A stretch of 17,316 nucleotides of DNA. Origin: Holophagaceae bacterium (GTDB lineage: Bacteria > Acidobacteriota > Holophagae > Holophagales > Holophagaceae). The stretch lies in the NCBI GenBank assembly GCA_003158505.1, contig PMJK01000020.1, positions 1-17,316 of the forward strand, in the 5' to 3' direction. The position numbers were made by a program, and so were the translations under genes. The notes beneath the pieces are model-generated. The model searched no databases. It was not told the origin of the DNA and worked only from the letters and a program-made list of their open reading frames with translations. Of the stretch, positions 1 through 10,285 are shown piece after piece. The stretch's first letter is position 1; the number at the start of each line of letters is the position of its first letter.

Positions 1-1608
1 CCGCCCCACCACGACATCTACTCCATCGAGGACCTGGCCCAGCTCATCCACGACCTGAAGAACGCCAATCCGGGCGCGCGGATCAGCGTGAAGCTCGTCT
101 CGGAAAGCGGCGTGGGGACCATCGCTGCCGGGGTCGCCAAGGCCCATGCGGACGTCATCCTCATCAGCGGCTTCGATGGCGGCACGGGCGCGGCTCCCCT
201 CACCAGCATCCGCCACACCGGGGCTCCCTGGGAGCTGGGCCTGGCCGAAGCGCAGCAGGTCCTGGTGATGAACAACCTCCGTAGCCGTGTGGTGCTGGAG
301 ACGGACGGTCAACTGAAGTCCGGCCGTGACGTGGTCGTGGCCGCTCTGCTGGGAGCCGAGGAATTCGGCTTCGCCACCGCCCCGCTCCTGGCCCTGGGCT
401 GCGTGATGATGCGGGCCTGCCACAAGAACACCTGTCCCGTGGGTGTGGCCACCCAGGATCCGGAACTGCGGAAGCGCTTCAACGGGGATCCACAGCATGT
501 GGTGAACTTCATGCGCTTCATCGCCATGGAAGTCCGGGAATTGATGGCCCAGATGGGCTACCGCCAGTTCTACAAGATGGTGGGCCGCAGTGAGCACCTG
601 GAGATGCGCCGTGGCATCGACCACTGGAAGGCCAGGACGCTTGATTTCTCGCGGATGCTCTGGAAACCCACCGTGTCCAAGGACGTCAAGCGGACCTTCC
701 GCATGAGTCAGGAGCACGGCCTCGAGAAAGCCCTCGACGCCACCACGCTCATTCCCCTCTGTCGGCCAGCCATCGAGGCCCGGACGCCGGTGTCGGCCAC
801 CCTGCCCATCTCCAACGTCAACCGGACCGTAGGCACCATGCTGGGCAGCGAGATCACCCGCCGCTGGGGCGCCGAGGGCCTGCCGGAGGACACCATCCGG
901 CTGCGTTTCCAGGGTTCCGCAGGCCAGAGCTTCGGCGCCTTCATTCCCAAGGGGCTCACCCTGTCCCTGGAGGGAGACGCCAACGACTACCTGGGCAAGG
1001 GCCTTTCTGGCGGGCGGATCGTGGTCTTCCCGCCCAGCACGGCCACCTTCGTGCCTGAGGAGAATGTCGTCATCGGCAACGTGGCCTGCTACGGCGCCAC
1101 CGCGGGTGAGACCTTCATCCGTGGGCTGGCAGGCGAACGGTTCTGCGTCCGGAATTCCGGCGCGACCGCCGTGGTGGAAGGCATCGGAGACCATGGCTGC
1201 GAGTACATGACCGGAGGTGAGGTCGTGATCCTCGGCAGGGCTGGCCGCAATTTCGGAGCCGGCATGTCGGGCGGAATTGCCTGGGTCCTGGACGAGAGCG
1301 GGGACTTCCCCTTCCGGTCCAACCGGGATCTGGTGGGCATGGGCCCGGTCGAAGATCCCCTGGAGGCGGAGCACCTGAAGGACCTCATCACCCGTCACGC
1401 CACCGCCACGCATAGCCGAAGGGCCGCCTCGATCCTCCGGGACTGGGACACCTGGCTGCCCCGCTTTGTCCGGGTCATGCCCCATGACTACGAGCGAGTG
1501 CTTGAAAGCCAGGCCCGGATGCGGGAGAAGGGTCTGCCAGAGGAAGAGGCCGTGCTTGCGGCCTTCGAAGAGAACGCGCGGAGCCTCGCCCGCGCCGATG
1601 GGAACTAG
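1..1608 (+). CDS. gltB: Glutamate synthase large (alpha) subunit, 3' part; 5' end outside window
   Basis: The reading frame is open from base 1, so this is the C-terminal 535 residues of a protein usually near 1500; the glutaminase and central domains lie off the left edge. GltB makes glutamate from 2-oxoglutarate and glutamine-derived ammonia, using electrons passed on by GltD. The visible part starts in the FMN synthase domain, with the GGTGAAPLTSIRHTGAPWE stretch near residues 60-80. The 3Fe-4S cluster cysteines follow as C-x5-C-x4-C (Cys codons at 400, 418 and 433). From about residue 265 to 450 comes the GXGXG beta-helix domain, with repeated Gly-rich turns such as GKGLSGG and GAGMSGG. 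The stop at 1606-1608 is 8 nt before gltD, the usual operon partner. All key residues in view are intact. Only the left truncation, caused by the window edge, limits the call. Confidence 0.97.
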   Translation, partial: PPHHDIYSIEDLAQLIHDLKNANPGARISVKLVSESGVGTIAAGVAKAHADVILISGFDGGTGAAPLTSIRHTGAPWELGLAEAQQVLVMNNLRSRVVLETDGQLKSGRDVVVAALLGAEEFGFATAPLLALGCVMMRACHKNTCPVGVATQDPELRKRFNGDPQHVVNFMRFIAMEVRELMAQMGYRQFYKMVGRSEHLEMRRGIDHWKARTLDFSRMLWKPTVSKDVKRTFRMSQEHGLEKALDATTLIPLCRPAIEARTPVSATLPISNVNRTVGTMLGSEITRRWGAEGLPEDTIRLRFQGSAGQSFGAFIPKGLTLSLEGDANDYLGKGLSGGRIVVFPPSTATFVPEENVVIGNVACYGATAGETFIRGLAGERFCVRNSGATAVVEGIGDHGCEYMTGGEVVILGRAGRNFGAGMSGGIAWVLDESGDFPFRSNRDLVGMGPVEDPLEAEHLKDLITRHATATHSRRAASILRDWDTWLPRFVRVMPHDYERVLESQARMREKGLPEEEAVLAAFEENARSLARADGN

Positions 1609-1616
1609 GAACTGAC

Positions 1617-3101
1617 ATGGGGAAAACCACCGGCTTCATCGACTACGCGCGCGAACTGCCCGAGGACCGGGCGCCCCTGGAACGGGTGCTGGACTGGAAC
1701 GAGTCCCATCCACGGGTGCCTGACGAGCTGCTTCAGCGCCAGGGCGCCCGCTGCATGGACTGCGGCACGCCCTACTGCCACACCGGCAAGCTCATGGGCG
1801 GCATGGCCTCGGGCTGCCCGCTGAACAACCTCATCCCAGACTGGAATGATCTGGTCTACCGCGGCCAGTGGCAGCGGGCGCTCCGCCGCCTGCTCCGCAC
1901 CAACAACTTCCCGGAGTTCACGGGTCGGGTCTGTCCGGCCCCCTGTGAAGGCTCCTGCACCGTGGGTCTAAACGGCGATCCCGTCACCATCAAGGCCATC
2001 GAGGTCTCCATCATCGACAAGGCCTTCGAGGAGGGTTGGATCGGGCCAGAGATCCCCCAGGTTCTTACCGGGAAGACCGTGGCCATCGTGGGTTCTGGCC
2101 CCGCAGGCCTGGCCTGCGCCGCCCAGCTCAATCGCGCCGGCCATACCGTCACGGTGTTCGAGCGCGCGGACCGGGTGGGTGGGCTGCTGATGTACGGCAT
2201 CCCCAACATGAAGCTAGACAAGCGCTTAGTGGACCGCCGGGTGGGACTCATGGCCCGGAACGGGGTCCGCTTCGTCACCGGTGTGGAGATCGGCAGGGAC
2301 ATCTCCTCCGACAGCCTGTTGCAGGACTATCACGCCACGGTCTTCTGTTGCGGCTCCACCCAACCCCGGGATCTCGACGTGGAAGGCCGCCAGCTCGAGG
2401 GCGTCCATCAGGCCATGGACTTTCTCACGCTGAACACCAAGAGCTTGCTGGATAGCGCTCACGCGGATGGCGCCTACATCTCCGCCAAGGGGAAGAACGT
2501 GGTGGTCATCGGCGGCGGCGACACCGGAACGGACTGCGTGGGCACCGCCCTGAGGCATGGGGCACGCTCCGTCACCCAATTGGAGATCATGGCCCAGCCT
2601 CCGGAACGGCGGGCGCCGGACAACCCATGGCCCCAGTGGCCCAAGGTGAGCTCCATGGACTATGGCCAGCAGGAGGCCGCGGCCCTGCAGGGCGCCGACC
2701 CCCGCATCTACGGCACCCACACCCTGCGATTCACCGGAGAGGCCGGGGCCGTGAAGGAAGTCCACACCGTTGGCCTGAATTGGTCCCGCACTACCGAGGG
2801 ACGGATGCAGAATGAAGAGATCCCCAACAGTGAACGCGTGATTCCCGCAGACCTCGTTCTGCTCGCCATGGGTTTCCTCGGCCCCGAACGGAAGGGCCCC
2901 ATCACCGAGCTGGGTCTCAAACTGGATGGGCGCGGCAATGTGGTGGCCGACGGCCAGCGCATGACCAGCATCCCCGGCGTCTTCGCCGCAGGAGACATGG
3001 TCCGCGGCCAGTCGCTGGTGGTCTGGGCCATCCACGAAGGGCGCAACACCGCCCGCAGCGTGGACCGCTACCTCATGTATGGCAAGACCTACCTGCTGTA
3101 G
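1617..3101 (+). CDS. gltD: Glutamate synthase small (beta) subunit, NADPH-dependent
   Basis: At 494 residues this is the normal length for GltD, which oxidises NADPH through FAD and passes electrons via Fe-S clusters to GltB in the cytoplasm. The N-terminal domain holds two cysteine groups for 4Fe-4S clusters: C46, C49, C54 and C67 (CMDCGTPYC...GCP) and C106, C110 and C114 (CPAPCEGSC). An FAD-binding GxGxxG (GSGPAG, residues 159-164) follows, then an NADPH-binding GGGDTG (299-304), and near the C-terminus the FAD-contacting GVFAAGDMVRGQSLVVWAI stretch. The ATG at 1617 has an AGGA at 1607-1610 that overlaps the gltB stop, which supports this start and translation from the same message. The 300-residue open frame on the minus strand across this gene is a composition shadow. 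Related GltD-like proteins serve other oxidoreductases, but adjacency to gltB settles the role. Confidence 0.97.
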   Translation: MGKTTGFIDYARELPEDRAPLERVLDWNESHPRVPDELLQRQGARCMDCGTPYCHTGKLMGGMASGCPLNNLIPDWNDLVYRGQWQRALRRLLRTNNFPEFTGRVCPAPCEGSCTVGLNGDPVTIKAIEVSIIDKAFEEGWIGPEIPQVLTGKTVAIVGSGPAGLACAAQLNRAGHTVTVFERADRVGGLLMYGIPNMKLDKRLVDRRVGLMARNGVRFVTGVEIGRDISSDSLLQDYHATVFCCGSTQPRDLDVEGRQLEGVHQAMDFLTLNTKSLLDSAHADGAYISAKGKNVVVIGGGDTGTDCVGTALRHGARSVTQLEIMAQPPERRAPDNPWPQWPKVSSMDYGQQEAAALQGADPRIYGTHTLRFTGEAGAVKEVHTVGLNWSRTTEGRMQNEEIPNSERVIPADLVLLAMGFLGPERKGPITELGLKLDGRGNVVADGQRMTSIPGVFAAGDMVRGQSLVVWAIHEGRNTARSVDRYLMYGKTYLL

Positions 3102-3112
3102 GCTGGAGACCC

Positions 3113-3946
3113 ATGCCTGCGGTCCCATGTCCAGCCAAGCTCAACCGCTTTCTCGCCGTGCTCGGGCGGCGGGCCGATGGTTTCCATGAACTGGAACTCG
3201 TCACCACCGTGCTGGAAGACGTCCCCGATCTGATGGACCGTCTCGAAGGAGAGCCCGCTGCAGAATTGTCCCTCACCATCACTGGCCCCATGAGCGCGGG
3301 CCTGGCGGCGGGCGAGACCAACCTGGTGATCAAGGCCTGGCGCCTGCTTGAAGAGGCGGCCGGACGCTCTCTGCCTGCCGCCCTCCGCTTGGAGAAGCGC
3401 ATTCCTCACGGCGCCGGGCTTGGCGGTGGCAGCAGCGACGCGGCGGCGGCATTGAAACTGGGCAACACCCTCTTCAGGCTTGGACTCGAGGACAGCGTCC
3501 TGCTCGGATTGGCCATGCGCCTGGGCAGTGATGTGCCGCTGTTCCTGCTGGGCGGAACCGTGCTGGGCCTGGGTCGCGGTGAACGGGTCTTCCCCCTCCG
3601 GCCTGTGCCCCTGGAACCCATCCTCCTCGTACATGCCCACCTGCATGTCAGCACGCCCAGCGTGTACCGGGCCCTGCAGGACGTAGGCTATCCCTTTCCA
3701 GAGCCGCTGGTCTCCCAGCAGCCAGGCATGGCGCCGCCTTGGCGCAATGATCTGACGGGCGCGGCCCTGTGGGTATGCCCGCCCCTGGCCGAGGTGCGTG
3801 ATGCCCTGCGCGACACCGGCGGCGAGCCCCTGCTCTGCGGTTCGGGCGGTTGCTGGGCGGCACGGTACGCCTCAGACCAGGCCCGGGATGTCGCCGCCGA
3901 ACGGATTTCCAGCCATCCCGGTGGGTGGCGCCTCTGGCGCCTCTGA
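3113..3946 (+). CDS. ispE: 4-diphosphocytidyl-2-C-methyl-D-erythritol kinase
   Basis: This 277-residue GHMP-superfamily kinase phosphorylates CDP-methylerythritol with ATP in the MEP pathway to IPP and DMAPP. The N-terminus PAKLNRFLAVLGRRADGFHEL matches the IspE signature, with K9 and N11 at the expected places. The ATP-binding loop GAGLGGGSSDAAAAL starts at residue 100. The likely catalytic aspartate is D140 in RLGSDVPLFLLGG (family knowledge: D141 in E. coli). The C-terminal glycine motif, commonly SGSG in the family, reads CGSGG here, a mild variant. The start has a GGAG at 3105-3108 and lies 11 nt after the gltD stop, so the gene is probably cotranscribed with gltBD. That pairing is unusual, because ispE more often sits near prs. 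At about 280 residues it is full length. The prenyltransferase downstream gives an isoprenoid context. Confidence 0.95.
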   Translation: MPAVPCPAKLNRFLAVLGRRADGFHELELVTTVLEDVPDLMDRLEGEPAAELSLTITGPMSAGLAAGETNLVIKAWRLLEEAAGRSLPAALRLEKRIPHGAGLGGGSSDAAAALKLGNTLFRLGLEDSVLLGLAMRLGSDVPLFLLGGTVLGLGRGERVFPLRPVPLEPILLVHAHLHVSTPSVYRALQDVGYPFPEPLVSQQPGMAPPWRNDLTGAALWVCPPLAEVRDALRDTGGEPLLCGSGGCWAARYASDQARDVAAERISSHPGGWRLWRL

Positions 3947-3954
3947 ACCGCAAA

Positions 3955-3991
3955 TCCACCCGAGTCCCTGACGACAGCTCGCTCCGGTGGA
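3955..3991 (+). promoter_or_regulatory. Possible hairpin covering the ribosome binding site of the prenyltransferase gene
   Basis: In the 51-nt gap after ispE, TCCACC (3955-3960) is an exact reverse complement of GGTGGA (3986-3991). Directly inside it, CGAG (3961-3964) pairs with CTCG (3978-3981), leaving a 4-nt bulge (3982-3985) and a 13-nt loop. The right arm overlaps the only good Shine-Dalgarno sequence, GGAGG at 3989-3993, which lies 4 nt before the ATG at 3998. If this folds in the mRNA it would hide part of that site and lower translation of the next gene. The pairing is seen in the sequence; the regulatory role is inference, and ten pairs in GC-rich DNA could arise by chance. Confidence 0.35.
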
Positions 3992-3997
3992 GGTAGG

Positions 3998-4981
3998 ATG
4001 GCCGGATTACCAATCTGGATGGAAGCACTTCTCCACCATTCCAAGCGGCACCGCCTGGCCCGGATCCTGCAGCGGGCCGGGGCTTGGCTGCGGCTCCTCC
4101 GCCTGCAGTTCTATCCCATGGCCTGGGTGGCCTACACGATCGGCGCCCTGGCGGCCCGGCGCCAGGTCGGGGCTTTCTCTCCGCGCATCTACTGGCTCGG
4201 CTATCTCTGCCTGTTCCTGACGGAGGCACTGACCGTCATCAGCAACGAGTGGTTCGATCAGGACACGGACCGACTGAACCGGAATGCCGGGCCCTTCAAC
4301 GGCGGATCCCGGGTCCTGGTGGGGGCGGACCTGGATCCGGACAGCGTCCGGTGGGCGACGCTGGGGCTGGCCCTGCTGCTGGGTCTGGGCCTCGCGGCCC
4401 TGGCGGCGGTCCTGCCCCCTCCCGCCGGACCAGGCCTCTGGGGCATGATCGCCCTCTGCCTGATCGCCCTGAGCTACACCATCCCTCCGCTGAAATTCAT
4501 CTACCGAGGCCTGGGAGAACTCGACGTGGCCTTCACCCATAGCATCGGGGTCATCCTCTGCGGCTACCTGCTCCAATCAGGGAACTGGCGGGATCCCTAC
4601 CCCTGGCTCATCGGGATGCCTCTCTTCCTCGCCACCCTGGCGGCCATCACCCTGTCGGCCCTTCCGGACCAGGTCGCCGACACCGCCGTGTCCAAGCGGA
4701 CATGGGCAGTCCTCCTGGGCCGCGGAGGCGCCAGCTGGGCGGCTTTCGGCTTCACGGCAGCCGCGGCCATCTGCGGTGTGGCCTGGCAGTGGCGCAGACT
4801 CTACGGGGGGCTGAGCGGGCTCGCCATCTGGCTGGCCGTCACCCACGGCCTCCTCCTGGCCGGAGCCATTCTCCGGTATCTGCATCAGGGGGCTCCCTGC
4901 GAGCGCATCAACGGAATCATGGCTCTGGCCCTCACCTACCTCCTGTGGTTCGGACTCATTCCCCTGGCCTTCCTCTGGTGA
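3998..4981 (+). CDS. UbiA/MenA-superfamily membrane prenyltransferase
   Basis: This 327-residue protein is rich in hydrophobic helices (about 8-9 membrane segments) and belongs to the UbiA superfamily, which moves a prenyl chain from its diphosphate onto an acceptor in the membrane. The first Mg-diphosphate motif is NEWFDQDTDRLNRNAGPFNGG, around residues 85-105 (N-x3-D-x3-D). The second is DQVADTAVSKRTWAVLLG, around 224-241, matching the D-x3-D and KRT-AV-LG pattern of MenA. I therefore favour a MenA-like enzyme (dihydroxynaphthoate or another aromatic acceptor), but chlorophyll-synthase, haem-O or lipid-forming members cannot be excluded. The start at 3998 is chosen because GGAGG lies at 3989-3993; the next ATG at 4019 has no such site. 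Its position just after ispE, which supplies its substrate pathway, fits an isoprenoid role. No other quinone genes are in view. Confidence 0.85.
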   Translation: MAGLPIWMEALLHHSKRHRLARILQRAGAWLRLLRLQFYPMAWVAYTIGALAARRQVGAFSPRIYWLGYLCLFLTEALTVISNEWFDQDTDRLNRNAGPFNGGSRVLVGADLDPDSVRWATLGLALLLGLGLAALAAVLPPPAGPGLWGMIALCLIALSYTIPPLKFIYRGLGELDVAFTHSIGVILCGYLLQSGNWRDPYPWLIGMPLFLATLAAITLSALPDQVADTAVSKRTWAVLLGRGGASWAAFGFTAAAAICGVAWQWRRLYGGLSGLAIWLAVTHGLLLAGAILRYLHQGAPCERINGIMALALTYLLWFGLIPLAFLW

Positions 4982-5037
4982 GCCCGCTGTCCCCACAGAG
5001 ATCAAACCCGGGCATGATGGTCGTTCCAGAGGTATCC

Positions 5038-5958
5038 ATGTCCACGCCCGCCCTGCGCATCCGCGGTCTCCGCAAAGCTTTCCCCAAGGTCATCGCCGTG
5101 GACGGTGTGGACCTGGAGGTGGCCCGGGGCGAGGTCTTCGGTCTGCTGGGTCCCAATGGTGCCGGCAAAACCACCACCCTGGAAATCATCGAGGGTCTGA
5201 CCGAGGCCGATTCCGGCGAAATCGAGATCCTCGGCCTGACCTGGGAGAACCACGGCCAGGAGATCCGGTCCCGCATCGGCGTGCAACTGCAGAGCACCAG
5301 TCTCTTCAACAAGATCACCCCGCGGGAGGCCCTGGACCTCTATGGCAGCTACTATCCGAAGCGCCGGAACACCTCGGAGCTGCTGGCCCTGGTCCAGCTG
5401 GAGGAAAAGGCCGACGCCTACCACATCACCCTCAGCGGTGGACAGCAGCAGCGGCTGGCCCTGGCCCTGGCGCTGGTGAACGATCCCGAGATGGTATTCC
5501 TGGACGAACCCACCACCGGGCTCGATCCCCAGGCCCGCCGCAGCCTCTGGGACGTGGTGCGCCGCATGAAGGGTGAGGGCCGGACCGTGGTGCTGACCAC
5601 GCACTACATGGACGAGGCCGAGGCCCTCTGCGATCGGCTGGCCATCATGGACCGCGGGCAGGTCATCGCCACCGGCACGCCGGCCTCGCTCATCTCGGAC
5701 CTGGCCATGCCCAGCGTGGTGGAGCTCACCTTCGAGAGCACAGCGCCAGATCCCTCGGCCTTTGCCGCGCGGCTGGGCCAGGCCGTGGAACCCCGCGCGG
5801 ACCTCTGGGAGATCCGCACGCCTGATCCCAAGGCCCTGCTGCCCAGGCTGCTGGAATCCGCCGAGGCCGACTCCATCCCTTTCCAGCAGGTCCACATCCG
5901 CCGCGCCACGCTGGAGGATGTGTTCCTGCAGCGCACGGGCCGCAGCCTGAGGGAGTAG
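5038..5958 (+). CDS. ABC-2 type exporter, ATP-binding protein
   Basis: This is a 306-residue cytoplasmic ATPase of the DrrA/CcmA-like class that powers ABC-2 exporters. The motifs are complete and in order: Walker A GPNGAGKT (residues 38-45), Q-loop VQLQSTSLF, signature LSGGQQQR, Walker B MVFLDEP followed by TTGLDP, and the switch histidine in TTHYMDEAEALCDR. A C-terminal extension of about 85 residues after the nucleotide-binding domain is normal for this class. The open frame runs upstream to 4702 inside the prenyltransferase gene, but that part is a shadow. The ATG at 5038 has AGAGG at 5028-5032, and the protein then begins STPALRIRGLRKAF, right for the family. The ATGs at 5014 and 5017 lack a good binding site. 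The permease starts 2 nt after the stop. The substrate (drug, lipid or polysaccharide) cannot be read from the sequence. Confidence 0.94.
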   Translation: MSTPALRIRGLRKAFPKVIAVDGVDLEVARGEVFGLLGPNGAGKTTTLEIIEGLTEADSGEIEILGLTWENHGQEIRSRIGVQLQSTSLFNKITPREALDLYGSYYPKRRNTSELLALVQLEEKADAYHITLSGGQQQRLALALALVNDPEMVFLDEPTTGLDPQARRSLWDVVRRMKGEGRTVVLTTHYMDEAEALCDRLAIMDRGQVIATGTPASLISDLAMPSVVELTFESTAPDPSAFAARLGQAVEPRADLWEIRTPDPKALLPRLLESAEADSIPFQQVHIRRATLEDVFLQRTGRSLRE

Positions 5959-5960
5959 CC

Positions 5961-7019
5961 ATGATGCTCTGGAGACAGTTCGCCATGGAGTGGCGGCTCT
6001 ACAGCCGCGACCGGGTGGCCATGTTCTGGACCTTCGCTTTCCCCGTGCTCCTGTTGCTGGGATTCGGGACGATCTTCAGGGATGGCGGAAGCCCCAAGCT
6101 CTCCGTCGTCAAGGTGCAGGCCCCTGCCCCGTCCCCCCGGGACGCGGCGTTCGATCAGGCCCTGACCGAGCTCCAACTCAAGGTCCAATCCCTTCCAAAG
6201 GTCGAGGCTGAAGCCCGCTGGTCCCGGGGGGAGACGGCCGCCCAACTCGAATCGGACGGCGAGGGATACCGCCTGCGCCTGAACAGCTACCTCATGGCCC
6301 AGGCTGGAGCCACGGCGGGGCTGGTGAACCAGGCCTGGCTGGTGGCCCAGGCACGCATGAGCGGCTCACCTGAGCCCCAACGGATCCCAGTCCAGGTGGA
6401 AAGTCCCGGCCACAAGCGAGCCACCAACTACGCATCCTTCGTGCTGCCAGGCCTGCTGGGCCTGAACCTCGTCAGCATGGGCCTCTTCAGCGTGGGCATG
6501 GTGAACGTGTCCTACCGGGAAAAGGGCAAATTCCGGCGCCTGGCCGTGACGCCCCTGCCCAAGTGGGTCTTCCTCCTGGGACAGGTCCTGCACCGGCTCA
6601 CCGTGACGGTGGTCCAGGCGGCGATCCTGCTGCTGGTGGGGCGCCTAATCTTCGGCATCCAGAACCAGGGGTCCTTCCTAAACCTGCTGCTCATCATGAC
6701 CCTGGGCACGGCCTGCTTCATGGCCTTCGGCTTCGCCCTGAGCGGCTTCGCAGAAACCTCCGAAGGCTACGCCGCGATCTCGAACCTGGTGTTCTTCCCT
6801 CTCATGATGCTCAGCGGCGTCTACTTCACGCTGGACGCCGCGCCGGCCTGGCTCCAGCACACGGTGGCCCTGATGCCCCTGGCGCCCTTCATCCGGGCCT
6901 TGCGGGCGGTGTTCAATGACGGCGCCAGCCTGGCGGGCCACGGCCTGGGCCTGATGATCGTCGGGGCTTGGGCTCTGGCGGCCTTCATCCTGGCGGTCCG
7001 GCGCTTCCGGTGGGCCTGA
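5961..7019 (+). CDS. ABC-2 type exporter, permease
   Basis: This 352-residue inner-membrane protein is the partner of the ATPase that ends 2 nt earlier. It shows the ABC-2 permease layout. One membrane helix sits near residues 20-40 (AMFWTFAFPVLLLLGFGTIF). A soluble, charged region of about 110 residues follows, probably outside the cytoplasmic membrane, and then five hydrophobic helices from about residue 155 to the end. The segment VSYREKGKFRRLAVTPLPKW (around 184-203) is the typical cytoplasmic coupling loop of this family, in which an E-x-G-x-x-x-R-L-x-x-T-P pattern recurs. The late helix with FPLMMLSGVYFTLDAAPAWLQ is also characteristic. One permease with one ATPase suggests a homodimeric transporter. 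The nearest gene downstream is a sensor kinase 51 nt away, which might sense the exported compound or its stress, but this is only inference from position. Confidence 0.92.
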   Translation: MMLWRQFAMEWRLYSRDRVAMFWTFAFPVLLLLGFGTIFRDGGSPKLSVVKVQAPAPSPRDAAFDQALTELQLKVQSLPKVEAEARWSRGETAAQLESDGEGYRLRLNSYLMAQAGATAGLVNQAWLVAQARMSGSPEPQRIPVQVESPGHKRATNYASFVLPGLLGLNLVSMGLFSVGMVNVSYREKGKFRRLAVTPLPKWVFLLGQVLHRLTVTVVQAAILLLVGRLIFGIQNQGSFLNLLLIMTLGTACFMAFGFALSGFAETSEGYAAISNLVFFPLMMLSGVYFTLDAAPAWLQHTVALMPLAPFIRALRAVFNDGASLAGHGLGLMIVGAWALAAFILAVRRFRWA

Positions 7020-7055
7020 ACAACGACAGTTCTATGCACCTGCCCTTTCCTGGCC

Positions 7056-7070
7056 GATGCTTACAGCATC
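7056..7070 (+). promoter_or_regulatory. Small hairpin directly before the hybrid kinase start codon
   Basis: GATGC (7056-7060) and GCATC (7066-7070) form a perfect 5-bp stem with a TTACA loop, and the stem ends exactly one base before the ATG at 7071. No Shine-Dalgarno sequence is visible in the 51-nt gap; the nearest purine-rich GGAG lies inside the gene, after the start. The hairpin could influence initiation or mark a poorly translated start. It is small enough to be chance. Confidence 0.25.
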
Positions 7071-10247
<3,177 letters not shown>

Positions 10248-10285
10248 AGACAGCAACGGGCTACACTGGGGGCCTGGAGAGCCCT

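Noticed and set aside
2226..3128. 300-residue open frame on the minus strand opposite gltD
   Set aside because: It lies fully antisense to a gene with intact catalytic motifs, its translation has no recognisable domain, and long antisense frames are expected at this GC content.
4982..5013. Possible terminator between the prenyltransferase and ABC genes (GCCCG/CGGGC at 4982-4986 and 5009-5013, with CTGT/ACAG inside)
   Set aside because: The stem is short, interrupted by a 10-nt bulge and has no following T-run, so a terminator cannot be supported.
4702..5037. Upstream extension of the ABC ATPase frame into the prenyltransferase gene
   Set aside because: The extra residues are Arg/Pro/Gly-rich shadow sequence of another gene; a normal start with AGAGG exists at 5038.
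5002..5895. 297-residue open frame on the minus strand opposite the ABC ATPase
   Set aside because: Same reasoning: the + strand frame carries every ABC motif, while the antisense peptide is Gly/His/Gln-rich with no family features.
10258..10284. GGGCT/AGCCC stem before the MFS gene
   Set aside because: Only 5 bp with a 17-nt loop; within chance expectation for this base composition.
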